A DNA stretch of 8,736 nt, from the NCBI GenBank assembly GCA_948949055.1, contig CARBWQ010000025.1, positions 1 to 8,736 on the forward strand. The letters are read 5' to 3'. Positions 5,754-8,736 of the stretch are shown in pieces. Both the position numbers and the translations under genes were made by a program. The notes beneath the pieces are model-generated. The model was not told the origin of the DNA. It made no database searches and saw only the letters and a program-made list of their open reading frames with translations. The stretch comes from an uncultured Eubacteriales bacterium (GTDB lineage: Bacteria > Bacillota > Clostridia > Christensenellales > UBA1242). Within the stretch, counting starts at the first letter, position 1. Each line of letters starts with the position of its first letter.

Positions 5754-6485
5754 TCAACCTGAAAATTGCTTTTCAAGTTCCACTTTCATATCAAACAAGA
5801 TACGTTTTTCAAGTCTTGAAATATAACTTTGACTTATGCCAAGTTTTAATGCAACCTCTCTTTGAGTAAGTTCTTGCTGTCCCATAAGACCATAACGAAG
5901 TATCATAATTTCTCTTTCTCTACTATTAAGTTTTGAAATAAGCTCACCTATTAATTGCTTATCACCCGGTTCATCAACAGCTGTCACAATAATATCATCA
6001 TCGCTTGGAATAATATCAGCTAAAACTAATTGATTTCCATCAAAATCTTCACTCAAAGGCTTATCTAAGCTTAAATCATTCTTAATTTTACTATTTTTTC
6101 TAATTTGCATTAAAATTTCATTCTCAATACAACGTGAAGCATATGTAGCAAGCCTAATATTCTTATCTGATTTAAATGTTCTGACTGCTTTTATTAGTCC
6201 GATTGCTCCTGTGGAAATCAAATCCTCGTATTCAATCCCTGTATTTTCAAACTTTCTTGCAATATATGCCACCAACCTCAAATTGTGTTCAATCAGCCTT
6301 TCAGTTGCACGAACATCTCCTGTTTCTTTAAGCTCTAAAAGACGACTTTCTTCTTCACTATTCAAAGGAGGTAAAAATTCCTCATTTCCACAAACATAAC
6401 ACACAATATTCTTTGCTGTTAAAAGATTATCCCTATGAAATAACTCATATAAAAACTTTCTAATTTTAAACCATAAATTTTGCAT
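5754..6485 (-). CDS. sigE: Early mother-cell sigma factor, precursor form (pro-SigE)
   Basis: A 243-residue sigma-70 family protein, close to the 239 of B. subtilis pro-SigE. Residues 1-28 are a basic and hydrophobic pro-sequence (NLWFKIRKFLYELF). By alignment to B. subtilis, SpoIIGA cleavage falls near V28/C29, just before CYVCGNEE. Then comes the sigma core: NLRLVAYIARKFENTGI (68-84), EDLISTGAIGLIKA (87-100), LATYASRCIENEILM, and the region 4.2 helix-turn-helix QREVALKLGISQSYISRLEK (208-227). SigE drives early mother-cell sporulation genes after processing at the septum. Start: ATG with AGAGGT four bases upstream (6490-6495). It follows spoIIGA by 139 bases, the usual protease-substrate pairing. 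A hairpin lies in that gap. The CxxC at the predicted processing site is unusual next to the YYIGG of B. subtilis. Confidence 0.96.
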   Translation of the reverse strand: MQNLWFKIRKFLYELFHRDNLLTAKNIVCYVCGNEEFLPPLNSEEESRLLELKETGDVRATERLIEHNLRLVAYIARKFENTGIEYEDLISTGAIGLIKAVRTFKSDKNIRLATYASRCIENEILMQIRKNSKIKNDLSLDKPLSEDFDGNQLVLADIIPSDDDIIVTAVDEPGDKQLIGELISKLNSREREIMILRYGLMGQQELTQREVALKLGISQSYISRLEKRILFDMKVELEKQFSG

Positions 6486-6515
6486 AATTACCTCTAATTT
6501 ATTAAAAATTTAATT

Positions 6516-6534
6516 AAAAAAGCCTTAAAAAGGC
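6516..6534 (-). terminator. Short terminator-like hairpin between spoIIGA and sigE
   Basis: On the minus strand GCCTT-TTT-AAGGC (6522-6534) is followed directly by six T (6516-6521). The 5-bp stem with a 3-base loop is short, so it is probably a partial terminator or attenuator. It lies about 30 bases before the sigE ATG, with no promoter after it. Confidence 0.45.
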
Positions 6535-6554
6535 AATTTTTATCCTTTTTTCGT

Positions 6555-6569
6555 TAAATTATCCTTTTT
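6555..6569. repeat. 15-bp direct repeat flanking sigE (other copy 5715-5729)
   Basis: TAAATTATCCTTTTT occurs identically at 5715-5729 (after sigE) and 6555-6569 (before sigE). Its core ATCCTTTTTT occurs again at 6542-6551 and, inverted, at 5645-5654. The downstream copy is the right arm of the long inverted repeat. A functional role is uncertain in DNA this AT-rich. Confidence 0.6.
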
Positions 6570-6624
6570 CCTTATTACCTAAAATTATTGCAGAAGAAGA
6601 CTTCATATTAAATTTGACAAAAAA

Positions 6625-7428
6625 TTAAGAATAATCACAATGTAGCAATACATTCTTTCCAAAGCTCTTTTCAAAGCCAGAGAAAGATAGCCCCAACGCA
6701 ACATTTTTATATTTTCTCTCATTGCCCTCCACTTGCAATTCATCTACTGTAAAAATCAGAATACTTGTCCCTCTGCCTACACTATTTATCTTTATGTAGT
6801 GTCCATTTTTGATAGAACTAGAATTGAAATCTTTGGTTAAAAGTGAGATGTAAGATATATTTTCATAAAACTTATGAAAAACGTCAAAGGAAACTAACAC
6901 AATAGGTTTTTTAGTAATTGTATCATATAAAACATTACCACTATCGAGATAACCTTCTTCATTGACTATTTTATCTCCATCTTTAAATGTAAGTTTATAA
7001 GTAAACTTTTTAATTCGCTTATAATGACTTACAATCTTGAAAACAATCAACAAAGCTATATAGATTACAGCTGATATGATTGCTACAACAAAAATAGGAT
7101 ATGAGCCAAATGTCTGTTGCATTGCAAGACACCCACCTCCAAATAAAAAGGTTGCCATTAAAAAGACTGCCAAGTTAACTAAATAACTTTTAAATGACTT
7201 GTATTTAAACGAAATTAAAGTCATTATAAGTGCTACGCAAATAATTAAACATAATTTAATCACTGCCGTCAATTTCCAAATTGGAGCGAAAAGAGCAAAC
7301 AAACTTCCAATTAGAGAACTAAGTAGCACCAGTCTTTCCTTTTTTCCAACCACACGAGCTGTAACCTTCAAAATTAAAAAGTTCAAAAATAGATTAATTG
7401 CAATGGATTCTTCAATAACAATTTCCAT
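6625..7428 (-). CDS. spoIIGA: Pro-SigE processing membrane aspartic protease SpoIIGA
   Basis: A 267-residue protein. The N-terminal half is membrane-embedded, with about five hydrophobic segments (roughly 8-24, 33-50, 53-72, 82-103, 110-132). The C-terminal half is a cytosolic domain carrying YLDSGN (160-165), the aspartic protease motif in which D162 is the expected catalytic residue, followed by LYDTITKKPIVLV. In B. subtilis SpoIIGA dimerises in the septal membrane and removes the SigE pro-sequence on a signal from SpoIIR. The frame reaches an upstream ATG at 7455, but ATG 7428 is preferred: GAGGTGA (7431-7437) lies just before it, and the product starts with the family-like MEIVIEESIAINLFLNF. 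The upstream ATG has no Shine-Dalgarno. It is followed by sigE, its substrate gene. Confidence 0.95.
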   Translation of the reverse strand: MEIVIEESIAINLFLNFLILKVTARVVGKKERLVLLSSLIGSLFALFAPIWKLTAVIKLCLIICVALIMTLISFKYKSFKSYLVNLAVFLMATFLFGGGCLAMQQTFGSYPIFVVAIISAVIYIALLIVFKIVSHYKRIKKFTYKLTFKDGDKIVNEEGYLDSGNVLYDTITKKPIVLVSFDVFHKFYENISYISLLTKDFNSSSIKNGHYIKINSVGRGTSILIFTVDELQVEGNERKYKNVALGLSFSGFEKSFGKNVLLHCDYS

Positions 7429-7479
7429 TCTCACCTCGCAAAATGAGTTTATCATTTAATTGATTTTCTTCAAACTGAA

Positions 7480-7500
7480 ATTTTAAGGATATTTGTCGAG
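7480..7500 (-). promoter_or_regulatory. Candidate Spo0A box and -10 element before spoIIGA
   Basis: On the minus strand CTCGACA (7494-7500) matches the Spo0A box TTCGACA in 6 of 7 bases. TAAAAT (7480-7485) follows 8 bases later and could be a -10. No good -35 exists at 17-base spacing, as expected for an activator-dependent promoter. A weaker partial box, TTCGTTA, lies about 15 bases upstream. In B. subtilis the spoIIG operon is Spo0A-activated. Confidence 0.35.
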
Positions 7501-7551
7501 TTATTTCCAAATTTAACGAAGGAATTTTAGCCCATTTTCAACCATATTTTT

Positions 7552-7580
7552 TTTAGACAAATAAACAAAGTATATGTCAA
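7552..7580 (-). promoter_or_regulatory. Candidate vegetative promoter upstream of spoIIGA
   Basis: On the minus strand a perfect TTGACA (7575-7580) is followed after 17 bases by TCTAAA (7552-7557), 4 of 6 to TATAAT. Transcription would begin near 7545 and leave a leader of about 115 bases before the spoIIGA ATG. Whether this or the Spo0A-type element drives spoIIGA is unknown. Confidence 0.45.
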
Positions 7581-7622
7581 ATATTTTGGTATACTTAATA
7601 AAACAAGATTATTACTTTATAC

Positions 7623-7650
7623 AAAAAAAAAGAAAGAGTAATATTTCTTT
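7623..7650 (-). terminator. Second, weaker terminator-like hairpin after ftsZ
   Basis: On the minus strand AAAGAAA / TTTCTTT (7644-7650 and 7629-7635) with an 8-base loop runs into a long T tract (7623-7631). The stem has a single G-C pair, so by itself it would be weak. It sits in tandem behind the hairpin at 7678-7703. Confidence 0.4.
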
Positions 7651-7677
7651 TAATTTATTTTAACCTATAAATTAGAT

Positions 7678-7703
7678 AAAAAAAGAAGAGCTTTAAACTC
7701 TTC
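7678..7703 (-). terminator. Rho-independent terminator of ftsZ
   Basis: On the minus strand GAAGAG / CTCTTC (7698-7703 and 7685-7690) with a 7-base loop is followed by seven T (7678-7684). It begins 12 bases after the ftsZ stop codon and isolates ftsZ from spoIIGA. Confidence 0.8.
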
Positions 7704-7715
7704 CTATTTTTATAA

Positions 7716-8736
7716 TTAGTTTTTATTTCTTCTAAGTTTTTCAATCCATGGTGGAACACTAGAATTATTAACCTCAACTCTTGAAGAACCAAGGTCATTG
7801 CCTCTTCTTTCAAGAGAAACATCAGGTCTTACAGGAGCTTGTGCTTGTTCTTCTTTTTCCTTTTGAACATAGCCAGAGAACAAACTTCTAGCATTGATTT
7901 CAGGGCGAGTTTGTCCCATATTGCCAATAGAACGAGCAGCAGCAACTTCATTTGCCCTCTTTTCTTCCTCTTCCCTAGCTTTAAGCTCGTTTGGATTTTG
8001 GAAGCCAGTAGCAATTAAAGTGATTTCAACTTCATCACGCATATTATCATCCATGCTTGTACCAAAGATGATATTGCAGTTTTCGTCAACAACTTCTCTT
8101 ACAAGAGCAGTAGCTTCACTGATATCGTCTTGGGTAAGATCTCCACCACCCTTAACATTGATAAGAATACCAGTAGCACCTTCAATAGTAGTTTCAAGAA
8201 GAGGACTAGCAACGGCTTGTTTAACAGCTTCAAGAGCTTTATTATCACCAGTACCATAACCAATACCCATGTGAGCAAGTCCCTTATCTCTCATAATAGT
8301 GCAAACGTCAGCAAAGTCAAGATTGATAAGACCAGGGAAAACGATAAGATCAGAAATACCTTGAACACCCTGTCTTAAAACATCATCAGCGAATCTAAAA
8401 GATTCAACAAGAGGAGTTTTCTTAGGAAGAATTTCAAGCAATCTCTCATTTGGTATAACTACAAGAGCATCAACATACTTTCTAAGTTTTTCAAGACCTT
8501 CTTCTGCATTTTTAAGTCTTACAGGACCTTCAAAATTGAAAGGCTTTGTAATTACTGCAATAGTAAGAATGCCAAGTTCCTTTGCGATTTGTGCAATAAC
8601 AGGAGCAGCACCAGTACCAGTACCACCACCCATACCAGCAGTGATAAATACAAGATTGGCATCTTTAAGCATTTCAGTAATTGAAGTCTTGCTCTCTTCG
8701 GCAGCTTTTTGTCCAGTTTCAGGTCTTGAAAAACTT
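7716..8736 (-). CDS. ftsZ: Cell division GTPase FtsZ, N-terminus off the window
   Basis: About 340 codons of an open frame that enters from the right edge; the true start lies outside. FtsZ polymerises with GTP into the cytokinetic ring and also forms the polar septum in sporulation. The tubulin signature GGGTGTG is present in the segment AGMGGGTGTGAAPV. The T7 synergy loop reads GLINLDFADV, and QGISDLI precedes it. After an acidic/basic linker of about 70 residues the protein ends in VPPWIEKLRRNKN, a divergent form of the C-terminal peptide (DIPTFLRNR in B. subtilis) that docks FtsA, SepF and other partners. At the very edge the T3 loop reads SFSRPETG where most FtsZ have AGANPEVG. The internal ATG at 8672 is not the start, since the homology continues upstream (GQKAAEES). 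Codon use is less extreme than in its neighbours, as expected for a highly expressed gene. Confidence 0.97.
   Translation of the reverse strand, partial: SFSRPETGQKAAEESKTSITEMLKDANLVFITAGMGGGTGTGAAPVIAQIAKELGILTIAVITKPFNFEGPVRLKNAEEGLEKLRKYVDALVVIPNERLLEILPKKTPLVESFRFADDVLRQGVQGISDLIVFPGLINLDFADVCTIMRDKGLAHMGIGYGTGDNKALEAVKQAVASPLLETTIEGATGILINVKGGGDLTQDDISEATALVREVVDENCNIIFGTSMDDNMRDEVEITLIATGFQNPNELKAREEEEKRANEVAAARSIGNMGQTRPEINARSLFSGYVQKEKEEQAQAPVRPDVSLERRGNDLGSSRVEVNNSSVPPWIEKLRRNKN

Noticed and set aside
6613..6640. TTGACA on the plus strand near the spoIIGA 3' end
   Set aside because: No acceptable -10 follows at 16-18 bases and no plus-strand gene lies downstream.
7429..7455. Upstream extension of SpoIIGA from ATG 7455
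   Set aside because: There is no Shine-Dalgarno before 7455, while GAGGTGA sits directly before ATG 7428, which gives the family-like start.
7894..8259. Plus-strand ORF of 121 codons inside ftsZ
   Set aside because: It is antisense to conserved FtsZ coding sequence; its low-complexity Ser-rich product is typical of a shadow frame.

Overview
This AT-rich window looks like chromosome from an endospore-forming member of the Clostridia. The basis is the run ftsZ, spoIIGA, sigE, sigG, ymxH-type gene and nrdR, which includes the mother-cell and forespore sigma factors. An uncultured gut lineage is plausible, because a neighbouring gene encodes an InlB-type B-repeat surface protein, but the species cannot be fixed from the sequence alone. 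All genes except nrdR are on the minus strand, so the window is transcribed mostly right to left.

Right part (about 4450-8736): ftsZ (its start lies off the right edge) ends in two tandem terminator-like hairpins. After a roughly 290-base gap with promoter-like elements come spoIIGA, sigE, sigG and a YlmC/YmxH PRC-barrel gene. SpoIIGA is the membrane aspartic protease that processes pro-SigE in the mother cell. SigG drives the late forespore programme. Hairpins lie between spoIIGA and sigE and, more prominently, between sigE and sigG. A promoter resembling forespore (SigF-type) promoters lies directly before sigG, which suggests sigG is transcribed separately from sigE.

Middle part (about 3500-4480): nrdR, the ribonucleotide reductase repressor, is read on the plus strand from a near-consensus vegetative promoter and ends at a strong hairpin. 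Diverging from it, feoA and feoB (ferrous iron uptake) run leftward. FeoB carries an extra C-terminal transmembrane segment and a Cys-rich tail, which looks like a fused FeoB-associated Cys-rich protein. The feoA start lies unusually far from its Shine-Dalgarno sequence and inside a predicted hairpin.

Left part (1-1305): just after feoB is a 30-codon ORF with the SpoVM core pattern (IKxPKxL followed by an amphipathic helix), so a likely unannotated spore-coat anchoring peptide. A terminator follows. At the left edge is the 5' part of a secreted or membrane-anchored B-repeat protein. Its upstream region holds a run of nine G (minus strand), a possible phase-variable tract. I saw no tRNA, rRNA, CRISPR array, transposase or phage gene.
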